Assembly (NCBI GenBank): GCA_030407315.1
Contig: JALQPE010000808.1
Location: 1 to 22,374, forward strand
DNA length: 22,374 bases
Direction: 5' to 3'
From: Asparagopsis taxiformis
Taxonomy: Eukaryota > Rhodophyta > Florideophyceae > Bonnemaisoniales > Bonnemaisoniaceae
A program made the position numbers and the translations under genes. Below the pieces are notes generated by a model. The model saw only the letters and a program-made list of their open reading frames with translations. It did not search any database and was not told the origin of the DNA. Each line of letters begins with the position of its first letter. The first letter of the stretch is position 1. Positions 1-9,553 of this stretch are shown here, one piece after another.

Positions 1-137
1 CGGTTCCGCGAGTGCGGCAGTTGGCCGAGGAAATCGGGGATGGCACGATCGCTTCTATTTTGTATCTGCCAATGGGCGTTATGTTGTCACCCTCCGCGTT
101 GGATACGCTTGCACTGTCGTGTTATTAGTTTAGCTAA

Positions 138-780
138 TCGCTACAAGCATGGACGCGAGCAGCGTACGCCGCCCGAGAACGCCTCCGTGAAGAACGTGGA
201 CGTCGCCGCGTGGCGGATAAGGAGATTGAGGCAGCGCGCCATGATGCGGCGGAGTTGCGGGCCCGGGTCGGGGAATTAGAAGATGAATTAGAGGACGTCC
301 GGCGTCAGCTACAGCAAGCGACTGCTGCCGTGCGCGTTGTTCCCGGAGGGGGTGGCGAGGAGGCGGTTCAGCCTGGTTACTCGCGTCGGCGTGCTCGTTC
401 TCCTGATGACGGTTCTCCGGAGCGCAACGTGCGTACTCGTCTTCGTTCCCCCGTGGGTGCCGCGGGTGCTGATACCCTTTTGCTCGCGCGATTGGATGCC
501 CGGATAGGGTCGCCTGAATCGCCGGACTTATCTCCGCGTTCGGCGTCTGTTCCCACGGTTGAGGTTAGCCGCTCCTGCGTTCGCGCCTTCGCATGGCCCT
601 GTGCCTGCCCACCGTCCGGGTGCTGGTGCTGTTCTGCAGCGTGGTTTGCGTCGCAACCCGACCTACGCAAGGGTTCCACCCCGCCATCCTCGTCCTTCGA
701 CGAACGTGCGTGCTCCCGCCCCTGCGGCAACCGTCTGCTTCTTCCATCGGGCTCGGCCTTCGAGCCACTATCGTCGCTGA
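138..780 (+). pseudogene. gag-like protein, C-terminal fragment (coiled coil plus Arg/Pro-rich tail)
   Basis: Seen: one frame is open from 138 (after a TAA at 135-137) and encodes a charged heptad-like stretch of roughly 60 residues rich in E, R, A and L (for example AARHDAAELRARVGELEDE). A Gly/Arg/Ser/Pro-rich segment follows. Near 555-565 the plausible coding switches by one base to another frame that carries an Arg/Pro-rich tail (RRNPTYARVPPRHPRPST) ending at a stop at 778-780. There is no in-frame ATG before the coiled coil, so the 5' end is missing, in another frame, or behind an unresolved intron; bases 1-137 hold no single continuing frame. Inference: coiled coil plus basic, proline-rich tail resembles the C-terminal half of a retrotransposon Gag, and the N-terminal Gag-like gene at 5277-7650 has a comparable coiled coil. 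The two share no obvious residue-level identity, so they may be different families. Function unproven. Confidence 0.4.
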
Positions 781-1094
781 GGACAGGCAATCGCCTTCGT
801 TGCGAAACCTCTAAGGTAGTTTGAACACGCTTCTGCGTTGCGCCTTTGTTCATCAGTAGTCCTGAGGCACCTTTGAGGTACACTAAAGATGCATCATCAC
901 GTTGACGTGTTGACTTGTTTTGTTGAAAGCCTTGTTAGCGATTTTTTTGTTTTTCCAAATTTCTTAATTTCTCTCCGGGTGGCGGTGTGCAGAGATATAG
1001 TGCGCCCTTTCGGCATTAGCCTCCCGAGGCCTCGGTAACCCGTCGCATACCCCACCGTGGACTCGCCCTTTGTTAGGTTGTCGTCCCTGCGGGG
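781..1094. other. non-coding gap between convergent retroelement fragments
   Basis: No gene is supported. The stretch lies between the + strand gag-like tail and the end of the - strand chromodomain reading frame, where a 3' LTR of the - strand element would be expected. A T-rich run lies near 940-975. On the - strand, the last codons of the chromodomain frame form a purine-rich run (about 1099-1117) that could act as a polypurine tract, but no matching LTR copy is visible to confirm LTR borders. Confidence 0.3.
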
Positions 1095-1730
1095 TTATGC
1101 TACTTCTTCCCACTTCTGGGTTGTGCGCGTGCGCGGTCGGCGCGGTGGCTTGCTACCTTTGTGGCGTTGCATTCGACGGAGTACCGCGATGCCCATTCGG
1201 GTGGGACGTTTTGTATGTTGCGTCCATGTTGGCTTGCGGGAGCCATACCATTTCACCAGGAACCATTGTTCACCGTCGTCGTCAGTGACGTAGTCGACCA
1301 GGTCGTCTATTGGGTACTCCTCCGCTGAGGGTGCGTGCGTGGCGTCGTCACTTCCCCTTGGGGTTTCCACCGCCTCGTCAGGGGAAGCAAATTGTTCGCC
1401 GTTTGGGCGAGTTGATCGCGGCGATACTTCTGTTCCCCATTGGGGGGTTGCCTGTGGTTCCACGAGGTCCGGCGTCTGTCCGCGTGCTCCAGATGGTTGT
1501 CCTTTTGTCGCATTTGTGCGGGTCGAGCGCTTCGGGTTGGGTAGATGGCGTCGGCCCCTGCCGTGGTTTGGCGCGGCGTTCGCTGGTGCTGTGTATGAGC
1601 CCGGTAGGGTTGGGGCGTTGCTGTTGATCTGCATCGGCAGTGTTTGTCCTGGCGTCTCGTCGCTGACTTCTTCGCAATTGCGTGCGACGCGGCTCGGGTG
1701 ATACCATGGGTGTGGTTTGTGATGCCCCAA
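1095..1730 (-). pseudogene. pol: chromovirus C-terminal linker and chromodomain
   Basis: The last 70 residues or so contain a chromodomain, at about residues 139-190 of this 211-codon frame: EYPIDDLVDYVTDDDGEQW, then FLVKWYG and PTWTQHTKR, ending in a basic tail. Chromodomains of chromoviruses read histone marks and steer integration into heterochromatin. Likely aromatic cage positions Tyr139 and Trp161 are present, as is Trp169 of the PTW motif. Residues 1-130 are a proline- and polar-rich linker unlike any domain I know. The frame is the same as the integrase frame upstream, but several in-frame stops lie between 1730 and 1905, so either the linker is in other frames there or the copy carries nonsense changes. 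The stop at 1095 is probably the true polyprotein end. Confidence 0.75.
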
Positions 1731-1904
1731 GTGAGCGACTTAGGTCGTGTGCCTCGCTCCCGATTGTGGGTGCACTACCCGAGGGTGGCGGTTTATTGCG
1801 CTCGTCCCGAGAGGGTTGTGGAAAATTTTGGCTTACGCGTATAGCGTCGGGGGGGCCCCTCCTGAAGGGGGTTTGTCCCAAGCCACTTACCTTCTCGTGT
1901 CATC

Positions 1905-3041
1905 CTAATTGTAGGTTGTCGCGAAGGCGTGTATGCTCCATGGTGGGAGGTCCTGCGTAGGACTTGGTGGGGGGGTGCTCCGCTTTGTGCGCTTTTTCCT
2001 GCTCGGCGTTGGTGGTGTTGTGTAGCCGACGCGAGGGCGTCTGTACCTGATGGTGTGTCGCCGCGCCTTAGCGGGGGGTGATGCAAGGGATGACGTTTGA
2101 TTGTCTTCCGGACGAGGAGCGAGTGCGACTCTGTCGGCTAACCTTTCGGTGATACCGTCGCGATCAATGTACACCGTACGCCGTCCGGCACGGATAACCC
2201 TGTAGGGACCTTGGGCTATCGGGGTTAGCTTATTCCGTTCGCGGACGTTCTGGGTTGTCCAGGTACACATAATCATCGGTCGTGATGAGTCGTTTGGACT
2301 TCCGGATCGACCGGTCGAAGTTGCGTTTGTATCGCGCCTGTGCGCTGTGTAGACGTTTACCTGCCAGCTTGATGGTGTCCGTGATACGGCGTAAGAAGTC
2401 TTGCTTCGTGAACGCATCCGGCGTTGTCTTCGTCTCACCGAGTGGTGTGTCGCGTATGGTGGCGGAGGCCGGCTTAGGATTAGGTCGAAGGGTGTGGTAC
2501 CCGTTGTGCGATGCACGTGCGTATTGTACGCATACGTTAACGCTGGTGCGTAGACATCCCAGTCATCCTGGTTATCATTGACGTAATTACGTAGCATGTT
2601 CAACATGGTGCGGTTGTACCGTTCGACTTGCCCATTTGTCTGGGGATGGTATGCCGTCGTGAAGACGTTCTTCGTTCCCAACTGGAGGCAGACGGCCTGG
2701 AAGAACTTTGACGCAAATAGCGGACCATTGTCGGATAATAATGTCCATGGGGGACCGAACTTGAACACCCAGTGTGTACAGAAGGCCACTGCCACATGGT
2801 AGGCTGTGATGCTTCGCAAGGGGACCACTTGGGTGAGCTTGGTAAAGCGGCATGATATCACCAGTAGGTGCACATTGCCTTTCTTGGTACGTGGTAGGGG
2901 ACCGAGGAGGTCAATCGCGACGTCATCCAGAGGAATGGTAGCTGGGAACAGCTGAAGGGTGCTCGCATGTTTGCGCAACCGTAGCCGGTTCTTTGCGCAC
3001 GCTGAACAGCGTTCGACTGTTCCGGTTATGTCCGCAGCCAT
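1905..3041 (-). pseudogene. pol: chromovirus integrase core (DD35E) and GPY/F module
   Basis: Integrase inserts element DNA into the genome. In this 378-codon frame the zinc-finger cysteines CSAC are at residues 12-15. The catalytic triad is Asp44 (AIDLLGPLP), Asp104 (LLSDNGPLFAS) and Glu140 (YHPQTNGQVERYNR), with 35 residues between the last two, the retroviral-type DD35E spacing. After PFDLILSRPPPP the frame goes wrong: residues 203 to about 264 are out of frame, and the correct continuation (DAFTKQDFLRRITD and DDYVYLDNPERP) lies in a neighbouring frame between about 2455 and 2240. The frame then recovers with AQGPYRVI (GPY/F motif, residues 278-280). Two compensating shifts therefore leave a long but scrambled frame. 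A stop at 1905 separates it from the chromodomain, which lies in the same frame. Confidence 0.88.
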
Positions 3042-3386
3042 TGCAGGCCAGTAGTAGATAAGCGCATCGTGTCGTACATGCGATTTTGACCAGGGTGTCT
3101 GCTAATAGGCCATGGTGGCACATTGTCAGTAGACGTAGCCGCAAGGCGTTGGGTACTACAATCTGGAATGATCCGTCCAACTTAGACTTCCTACAGAGGA
3201 CACCGTCTTCATCCTCGCAGAAGAGCGAGTCAGACTTCTGGGAGGCAAGGGCCTGTTGGCAGAAATCGTCGGCTTGTTGCTCCTCGAGCCACTCCTTGAG
3301 AGTTATTGGGTTAAAGTTTTCCGTATGCGGATGAGTTGTTAGGACGGGGGAACCTTTGGAGGTAGATTGTTTCTCCACGTCTCTGG
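3042..3386 (-). pseudogene. pol: chromovirus integrase N-terminal HHCC zinc-finger region
   Basis: The segment linking RNase H to integrase. The first part reads ITLKEWLEEQQADDFCQQAL and later CHHGLLAD, the histidine end of the HHCC finger. The frame then changes twice within about 60 bases (near 3100 and 3070): a second frame reads HPGQNRMYDTMR, and a third reads YYWPAMAADITGTVERCSAC and continues into the integrase core. In intact relatives these parts form one continuous zinc-binding domain (H-H then C-x2-C), which helps integrase multimerise and bind element ends. Two shifts in so short a conserved domain show the copy is dead, or that indel errors are present. Confidence 0.75.
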
Positions 3387-3641
3387 CTAGAGAAGGTCAT
3401 AGTACCAGACATCGATGTCATCGTCGGGGTGCGTTTCACCCGGTGGTGCTCGCGTAGCCAACAGAGTTGGTATTTCATCGTCGATGGGGATGGGCGTCTC
3501 GCCGGTGGTTTCTACACGCGATAAGGCGTCTGGTAGTTGGTGAACCCGACCGGGTCGGTAGACGATTTGGTAATCGAATTCCGCAAGTCGGAGGCGCCAA
3601 CGGCATAGTCTCCCCGAGGGGTCATTGATATTCATAGCCAT
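3387..3641 (-). pseudogene. pol: chromovirus RNase H C-terminus and tether
   Basis: Continues the preceding RNase H segment in a different frame. It shows the conserved block NINDPSGRLCRWRLRLAEFD, then YRPGRVHQLPDALSRVE, where the aspartate of the DALSR motif is the last RNase H catalytic residue. The remaining residues are an acidic linker before the integrase zinc finger. The frame ends at 3387 in a stop just after WYYDLL. The downstream sequence (RDVEKQSTSKGS) continues in another frame, so a second frame change lies near 3380. Assignment to RNase H of Ty3/gypsy is firm; activity is not possible from this copy as assembled. Confidence 0.8.
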
Positions 3642-4318
3642 CGCAGCGCGTTATGGTCCGTTCGAACGACAAACTTCGTTTGCTCCAAGTATGGACGTAA
3701 GGTAGTGACAGCCCACACGACGGCTAAGCATTCGCGTTCAGTGGGGGAGTACCCTCTTTCAGGTTTGGTTAGCGTTCGCGACCAATAGCCGATTGGCTTG
3801 AGGTCATTCCCTTCCTCCTGCTGCTGTAGCAGCGCGCATCCTATTTGGTACGCGGACGCGTCCGTGTCCACGGTGTAGGATTTACCTAGCTTGGGTAGTG
3901 CCAGTATCGGTGGCTTGATCATGACCTCCTTGAGGGCAGTGAACGCGCATTGTTGCTCCTCGGTGGGAGGTTCTTTCCCGAACTTAGGGATGTTGTCTTT
4001 GGTCAGCATTTCGTTTAAGGGGTGGGCAATTGCCGCGTATCCTTTAATGAATCGGCGGAAGACTCCGCAACTTCCTAGGAAGGAGCGCATCTGCGTGGGA
4101 GTTTGGGGAAAGACCGCATTGGCGATTGCCGCGGTGGCGTTTTGTGCGACGGCTAGTTTGCCGGGCATCACGACATGACCAAGGTAGTCAACCTTCTTTT
4201 CGAAGAATTGACACTTTGTCAACTTTAAGGTGACCCCTGCCTTCCGTAGAAGAGAGAGGACCTGGTCCACATGGTGGAGGTGTTCCGCTTCGTCCCGGGA
4301 GAATACGATCACATCTGT
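3632..4318 (-). pseudogene. pol: chromovirus RT C-terminus and RNase H (first part)
   Basis: Would encode the end of the RT palm, the thumb/connection and most of RNase H, which copy and degrade the element RNA during reverse transcription. Counting from the GTG at 4310-4312: VIVFSRDEAEH follows the catalytic DD; a segment ending VDYLGHVV (residues 41-48) and FLGSCGVFRRFIKGYA (78-93) are typical of Ty3/gypsy RT. RNase H starts with DTDAS (Asp151), then TERECLAVVWA with Glu194, then RTDHNALRWL with Asp219. Upstream of 4313 the similarity ends: the residue before the retained Asp is Thr, and a stop follows at 4370-4372. The frame closes at 3632, and the next part of RNase H continues in a neighbouring frame, so one base has been gained or lost near 3640. 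Confidence 0.85.
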
Positions 4319-5276
4319 AGGACCAGCCAGGGTGGCGATCGCTAAGGGAGTTCTAGAATTGCAGCCGTGTCAGGGCGTGGTGAACCGTAACGCGCTGGTT
4401 GAACTTGCGTTCGCGCGTCGCTTGGTCGCGCTGGCGAACGGGTGGTACAACGGCGGAACGCGTAGGGAACGATCGCAACACGGGATTCGCGGGCCGGCGC
4501 AAGCCGTGATCTCAGGGTGAGATCACCGAGTAAACTCGAGCACAACGCGATCCACACAGGGGTCGTAAATCCCTGGCCTAGTGGCGTGCGACGCAACGCG
4601 CGCTATCGCGGTGCGACGCGGTTCGACGATCGGTTTATGCGCAGCGCGCACGCGAACGTCGGCGATCGTGAGCAACCCGCACGCAACGTTGTAACGCAAT
4701 CGGTCCTCGCGATTCGCTAAACGCTTAACTCGTAGCTGCGAAGATGCTGGCTGTTTATTGGTAAGGTGCGAAGCGGAACGACCATTAATAGCTAACTACT
4801 AAGGACAGGTTGTCCTTGCGCGGCCGGCCGGCGGCCGCTCGCTCGCACGCAAAAAAGGGAATATTTGGGAAAAAGACTTTCGTCATAAAAACCCAAAAAG
4901 GGAAAATAAAGGGAATTTCGCAAAAGGCGCTACACGTGGCGCCAAGCTCGCAATCGTACGCGTTCGCGCAAGCGCGCCGTGACACGTAATTGTATCGCCA
5001 CGCGTACGCTCGCTTACTAACTAACTAAACGCGGATGCACGCGGACTCAACGCGACGCATCGCTCCGACCCGCGCGCGCACTTGCAACATAAATTGCATC
5101 ACACTCCCCCCGACTAACATCACAGCGCGTCCTCGCGCGTCATCTCTTTCCTCACGTGCTCTTCCGTTTCCTTCGTTCTACTCTTTTCGTCTGCAACCTC
5201 TTCTCTTTTGTTCCATCTCCTTCTTCCTTCTCTCTTGCCACCCGCGTTCGCCGTCATCCTTACCGATTCGCACGCT
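4319..5276 (+). promoter_or_regulatory. GC-rich leader, possible LTR or promoter of the + strand gag-like gene
   Basis: The - strand RT homology stops at 4318, and a CpG-rich sequence of a different character begins. It contains a 9-bp inverted repeat with a GGG loop (4506-4526, GTGATCTCA/TGAGATCAC), a GC-rich GGCCGGCC-type run near 4820, a purine/A-rich block at about 4850-4925, and an AT-rich CATAAATTGC motif near 5090 that could be a TATA element. A pyrimidine-rich leader follows at about 5150-5245, just before the ATG at 5277. This arrangement suits a 5' LTR or promoter plus 5' UTR for the downstream gene. No second LTR copy or primer-binding site was recognised, so the LTR reading is inference. 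Confidence 0.3.
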
Positions 5277-7650
5277 ATGGCGCACGATGGTGATACCCTT
5301 CCGAGCTGGCTGCGGGCCAGCATTCCTTCCGGCGAAGGCGCTGCGACGCCGCTACGCACTCCGTCTGCCGCTTCGCGCTTCGCTTCGCCTGCGCCTGCGC
5401 CTGCGAGCCCCGAGAGCCCGTTCTATCTTTCCATGGCTCAAGCGTCATCCGCGAGCGCTCCGGTTGGTGCGACGGCGAGTGCGCATAATACGGACGGCGC
5501 TGACGCATCGCCCGGTATCGACGCGACAGTGGACGTGACTGCTGCTCCCGCATCCGCGTCTGGGAGTCGCACGAACGTCGGCGTGCCTTTGCGGTCCATT
5601 CCTGCTCCTTCGTCTGTTTCTCTTCCTTCTGCTGCGCAACACGTACCCGCCGTCGTCCCGCGTGCGCGCTACGAAGACCCTTCTGCCTTCCGTTTCCTTC
5701 CGCGCGCGATGCCGACTTGGACTGAGCTAGGCCGTGTTCAATACTTCCCGCGGCGTTTCCAGTGGATGCGTATCGCCGACGTCAACCGCTACGCGGTGTT
5801 GCCCGGTCATAAAAACGCGCAGGCCGTGTGGGACGCGCGGCGTGAAGCGGCCCTGTGCGATTTAGCCGTACCCACTAATCTTCATGCGATGCCTATTTCC
5901 TCGAGGACGCAGCGGACGAGTGGCTTGTGCGTCATCTGGCGCGGCTCCGAACGATGCGTCGCGACGAATTTGCGCATCTTGATCCGTGGGCGGCGGCGCC
6001 TAGCGCCGGCTTCTTGTTGGACGGTGGTGTCCCCTGGAACGACATCGAACAAGAAGGAGAAGTCAGTGTACCGTGGTTCTTTGACGCGGGGATGCGTGCC
6101 GAAGCGCGCCGCGAGTTACGCATGCGCCGCTCCGCCGGTTACTTCGTCACGTATCGCGACGCGGAGTTTCGCGAGTTCCCCGAGGATCGCGTTGGCGCTT
6201 TCTTTCCGCGCTACGATCCGCGCGACTGGCCGGAGGCGCCAGAATCTCTTTCCGTTCCTTTGCCTTGTGTCTTCCACTATGCGCCGTCCGTTCTTCTTGG
6301 CCTTGACGTCCCTGTGGAGACGCGTTCTTATTTCTGGGCCGTTGCCCTTAGCGAGTGGGTCGTCATGGTGGCTTGCGCGTGGCTCCATGTCGCGTTCGTC
6401 GAGCGCCGCATCGTTCGCTTGAGCGACAGACTCGTGGCTGGCATCGAGAGCGTCGGCGCTGCGGCAGTCGTTCGTGGCGGCACGTATTCGGTTGCGCATT
6501 TGGAGAGTCTTTTGACGGAGCATCGCGCATGTCCTTGGGACGAGACGCCTGTCTTCGACGTCGCCCCGGGTGTGGACTTTAACGAGGGTGGCCAGTGGTT
6601 GCCTTGGAGCGCGGAACGCGGCGTGATAGACTGGGCGCACGGCGCGCTCGGGGTTCATCGTCATACCGAAATTCCGCACTTGTTGTTGAAGTCGCCGCGT
6701 AACCCGTCGCGCAGCGCATTCGCGCACTTGGAAGCGGGTGACGTTGTGACCGTGGATGCCGTCTTGTCGGCCTTATCTTCCAACGAGTTGCATGTGATGC
6801 GCGCAACTAATTCGCGCGAGTACGCGCAATACCTCGGCATGGCTGCGTTATTGGCCGTCGAGCGCCGGCGTTTCCGCGACGGGCGCTATTCGTTATTCTC
6901 TGAGTCGCCTCGGCCTCCTGTTGACATTACTCAGTTGGACGCAGCGCTACGGGCAGAGTACGTCAAGGTTTATAACGAACTGCAGGAGTTGAAGAAGTCC
7001 ATTCCAAGCCAAGACAACGCTAACGCTCCGGGTGGTGCGAGCGCGAGCGCGGCGGTTGGTAGCGTCGCGGCGTCGAGCGCGGTCGCGGTTATTGACCGGC
7101 GGAGGCGCCGGCGGCGGTGGACGGCGAAGAAGTCGTTGCCTAGCGGATTCAACGGGTGCGGCCAACTTGCAGGCACAAATCTCGTCTGCTGAACAAAACC
7201 GCGACGAGGCGCTTTCGCGTGTGACGTCGGTCGCCCAAGCTCGAGACGAAGCCCTGGGACGCCTTGACGTGGCTATCAAGGCCCGCGACGAGGCGATTAA
7301 GGCTCGCGACGATGCGAACGAGGCGCGCGACGAGGCCGTGTCATTCTTACGCGAGACTCGCGAGGCGCTGGCTGCGTCCGAGGCGCGCGAGGCCGCGCTG
7401 AAGCGTAAGGTCGACGAAGACGCCGTGCGCATCGAGCGCATGCATAAGGATATCGGCGTAATGCAAGGTCGTGCGGCGGAACAGGAGAAGGAGGTTGAAG
7501 GTGGTCGCGAAGCGTTGGCGGCCCTTCAGTTCTCGTTACGATTCCGCCGGTTCAGCGCAGGAGGCCGCGCAGCGTGCGTTGGCCGAAGTCGAAACTAATT
7601 TGGAGGCGGAGAGGGGTCGGTTGGCTGCCACTACGGTGTTGGGAATGAAA
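5277..7650 (+). pseudogene. gag-like protein with N-terminal domain and long coiled coil, frame-broken
   Basis: The ATG at 5277 follows a pyrimidine-rich leader and starts MAHDGDTLPSWLRAS. The first 130 or so residues are Ala/Ser/Pro-rich and probably disordered. A folded-looking domain follows (RYEDPSAFRFLPRAMPTW). Near 5879-5893 coding moves one frame, continuing as AYFLEDAADEWLVRHLARL, and runs to about 7080. A Gly/Arg-rich stretch at about 7085-7140 marks a second change. A coiled coil with repeated RDEA units (about 7190-7520) follows, and a third change near 7525-7545 leads into AQRALAEVETNLEAERGRL. Homology ends at about 7650, where palindromic repeats begin. Inference: the order, with FLEDAADEWL resembling the hydrophobic core of Ty3-type capsid, suggests a retrotransposon Gag. 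No CCHC knuckle or protease is visible. A host coiled-coil gene is the alternative. Confidence 0.5.
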
Positions 7651-7652
7651 AA

Positions 7653-8000
7653 AGACAGTAAATTTACTGTCTGAGACAGTAAAAATTACTGTCTGGCCAA
7701 GACAGTGCGCGGAGACAGTAAAATTTACTGTCTGGAAATTTCAGAATACTGCTGCAGCAATAAACTGGCACGAAATCTGGGCAGTACCAAAAACAGTAAA
7801 ATTTACTGTCCAGAACAGTAAATTTTACTGTCCGGAAGTGTTGCCGCCAGACAGTATGTGCAGACAGTACATTTTACTGTCTGAGGCAGTGCATTGTATT
7901 GTATTACTGCACTGTCTGGGTAAATCTGTAGACAGTAGTGTAGATAGCAAATTGTATTGTCTGCGGGTAGTACCGTGTATTGGTTCACAACACTGTCTCG
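7653..8000. repeat. AGACAGT/ACTGTCT palindrome island 1
   Basis: A dense set of short palindromes with arms AGACAGT and ACTGTCT around AT-rich centres. Clear copies are 7653-7672 (perfect 20-bp palindrome), 7674-7694, 7713-7733, 7793-7809, 7815-7831 and 7863-7882, with single arms between and after them up to about 8000. The island starts right where the gag-like coding region stops, as if inserted into it or grown at that border. The same motif fills 22140-22374 and a short block at 15795-15835. Confidence 0.85.
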
Positions 8001-8831
8001 TGGAGTGGACTTGAGAGGAAATATGGAGCATAGTGTTGGTGTGAAGGTAAATATTGGAATGGTGTAATGGTGTGTGGTATACGAAGATAGTAATTGTGGT
8101 CGAGCTTTACAGATATTTGTAGGTAGCGAAGTTAGTACGAGGGAGGATAAATGAAAGAGGATAGCAGATCGACCGACCTAGAATGGGATTGAGGTTTCTA
8201 GTCTCAGTGAAGCCTATTCTGCCAATAGAGAATAGAATCATGTTTATGTCAGTTGGGATAGGAGATGACACTATCGATTTTAGTGCGATGACAATTAGAA
8301 TCGTGCTGAAGGGCCTGCAATCGCTGAGGAATGTGACGTCATATTCCTCAATTTCCGAACGGAAGTTGGGAATAAATAGGAGTTCACGAATGGGAGCAGC
8401 GATGCACAAAATTGGTGCAGAAAGAGCTTTTCGAGCTAATCACTGAGGCTTCCGTGAAGGAACTGAAACAGATACGGAAGAGTGTTCCATAGTTGATTAC
8501 TTTCTCAATTCGAGAGCTATTTGCGATCATAGTCGCGATGCGCCGAGTGAACCAAAGCGTAAACAGCTGTTATCTCCTCTGGTGCCGTCTCCATGTTGAA
8601 TCCTGCGACTTGTACATGTGTGAGAGATGCTGACAATGTGAACATCGCCGGTATGCGAAACAGCCAATTGTCGAGCAGAACGTGTGTTGAGACAGCTGTT
8701 CGGAAATGGGTTTTTCTGGCGCACAGAAAGGCTGATTGCAAGATTTTCCAAACGCCTCACACCACAAAACACACGCTTTCAACAATATATCCAACAAAAA
8801 ATTTCATGGATCAAGCCGCCAACCACAATTC
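8001..8831. other. no gene recognised; CRE-like palindrome at 8334-8341
   Basis: Small open frames exist here but none is convincing. The only site noted is a perfect TGACGTCA palindrome at 8334-8341 (the consensus for CREB/ATF-type bZIP factors), followed about 30 bases on by an AT-rich GAATAAATAGG. Whether this is a promoter is unknown; no start codon with a good frame follows. A chance match is possible. Confidence 0.25.
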
Positions 8832-9553
8832 ATGACAACCAATCATCAGTTCACTCTCGCCAATGTGCAAGTAGCATTAATGCTAGTGTGGTCAATTGAC
8901 CACACTCGACCGTGGCAAACAAGTATCGCAAGCGGATCGTTATCTCATCGCCTTGCGTAGTTGGCAATCCGCACAGTCCATACGCACGCAATTGATTGAC
9001 ACCAATGCGACGCCACACGCGCTTCTGTTCGTCGCTACCACGCTGCATCGTCGCTTCCAAACCGATTGGTTGATGTTCACCGATGACGCACAGCGCATTG
9101 ACGCCTTTTGAATCCCGCTTCTCGCGCTCGCGCTCCCCCTTCACCACCTCCGGGCTCTTTTTCTTCGCGCACGCGTGCCACTTTGCGATGGCAAATGTGT
9201 GATCGTCACTGCGCGACTCTAGGTGGCTCGACCTCCGTCGCGTCTTCTCTGAGGAACACGTGCACATTTTTCACGTCATGTCGGCGGTCGTGCTCGAGTT
9301 TCGACACGCCGAGACACAGCTTTTGCACCGCTTTTGTGCACAAAATGTCCACGTTGTTCTGCAGACCTCCCTGTTTATGCTGGCCATTTTGCATGTCAAT
9401 CTTCCCGCCTGTCTCAACCGTGCGGCGTTGCGTAATGCGCGTGCCGTTCTCACTTTTTTGCAAGCCTGGAAGGCCTATTCGAGCGACCCGGCAGTTCTTC
9501 CAACTGTCATTGCAATCCGTTTGTACATGCATCTTTACTGGTCACACCATTAA
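8832..9553 (+). pseudogene. importin-13/transportin-3 (Mtr10)-like karyopherin, N-terminal part, frame-broken
   Basis: Karyopherin-beta family receptors carry cargo through nuclear pores. The ATG at 8832 starts MTTNHQFTLANVQVALMLVW, like the first helix of TNPO3/importin-13 proteins. Near 8896-8910 coding moves one frame and reads ADRYLIALRSWQSAQSIRTQ and ALLFVATTLHRRFQTDW, matching the family pattern of A-x2-WL, the S-x2-AW helix, and FAAxTL-x-KIQ before a Trp or Phe. The frame meets a TGA at 9109-9111. Another frame continues with ACHFAMANV, a TGA at 9200-9202, then SRWLDLRRVFSEEHVHIFHV and VLTFLQAWKAY, resembling HEAT repeats 3-5 of the family, and stops at 9551-9553. The full family length is near 900-1000 residues, so this is at most a quarter. 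Family assignment rests on pattern recognition only. Confidence 0.5.

Larger units (their letters stand above)
1095..4318 (-). mobile_element. Ty3/gypsy chromovirus, 5'-truncated and frame-broken copy
   Basis: Reading the - strand from 4318 down to 1095, domains occur in the order end of reverse transcriptase, RNase H, HHCC zinc finger, DD35E integrase core, GPY/F module, chromodomain. This is the pol order of Metaviridae chromoviruses. Gag, protease and most of RT are absent: homology stops at the YxDD motif, where only the second aspartate (codon 4313-4315) remains before VIVFSRD. At least six frame changes are visible (near 3640, 3380, 3100, 3070, 2455 and 2240), and the linker at about 1730-1905 has several stops. 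No LTR pair is recognised. The integrase and RNase H wording differs from the common mushroom and mould chromoviruses, so host lineage stays open. This copy cannot encode a full polyprotein as assembled. Confidence 0.85.

Noticed and set aside
62..147. Intron in the first gag-like fragment (GTATCT to CAAG, with TAGCTAAT branch)
   Set aside because: Splicing does not bring the upstream frame into the coiled-coil frame, so it is not supported.
377..883. 168-codon - strand frame
   Set aside because: Shadow of the + strand gag-like sequence; Arg/Gly-rich without domain pattern.
5879..5893. Programmed ribosomal frameshift in the gag-like gene
   Set aside because: No slippery heptamer is visible and further frame changes occur downstream, fitting decay or indel errors better.
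5868..5915. Short intron (GTACCC to CAG) to explain the frame change in the gag-like gene
   Set aside because: It would remove the well-formed YFLEDAA residues, and the branch-like CTAAT lies too close to the 5' end.
9200..9202. TGA reassignment as a sense codon
   Set aside because: Only one such TGA fits; other frames need shifts rather than recoding, and TGA closes other reading frames here.
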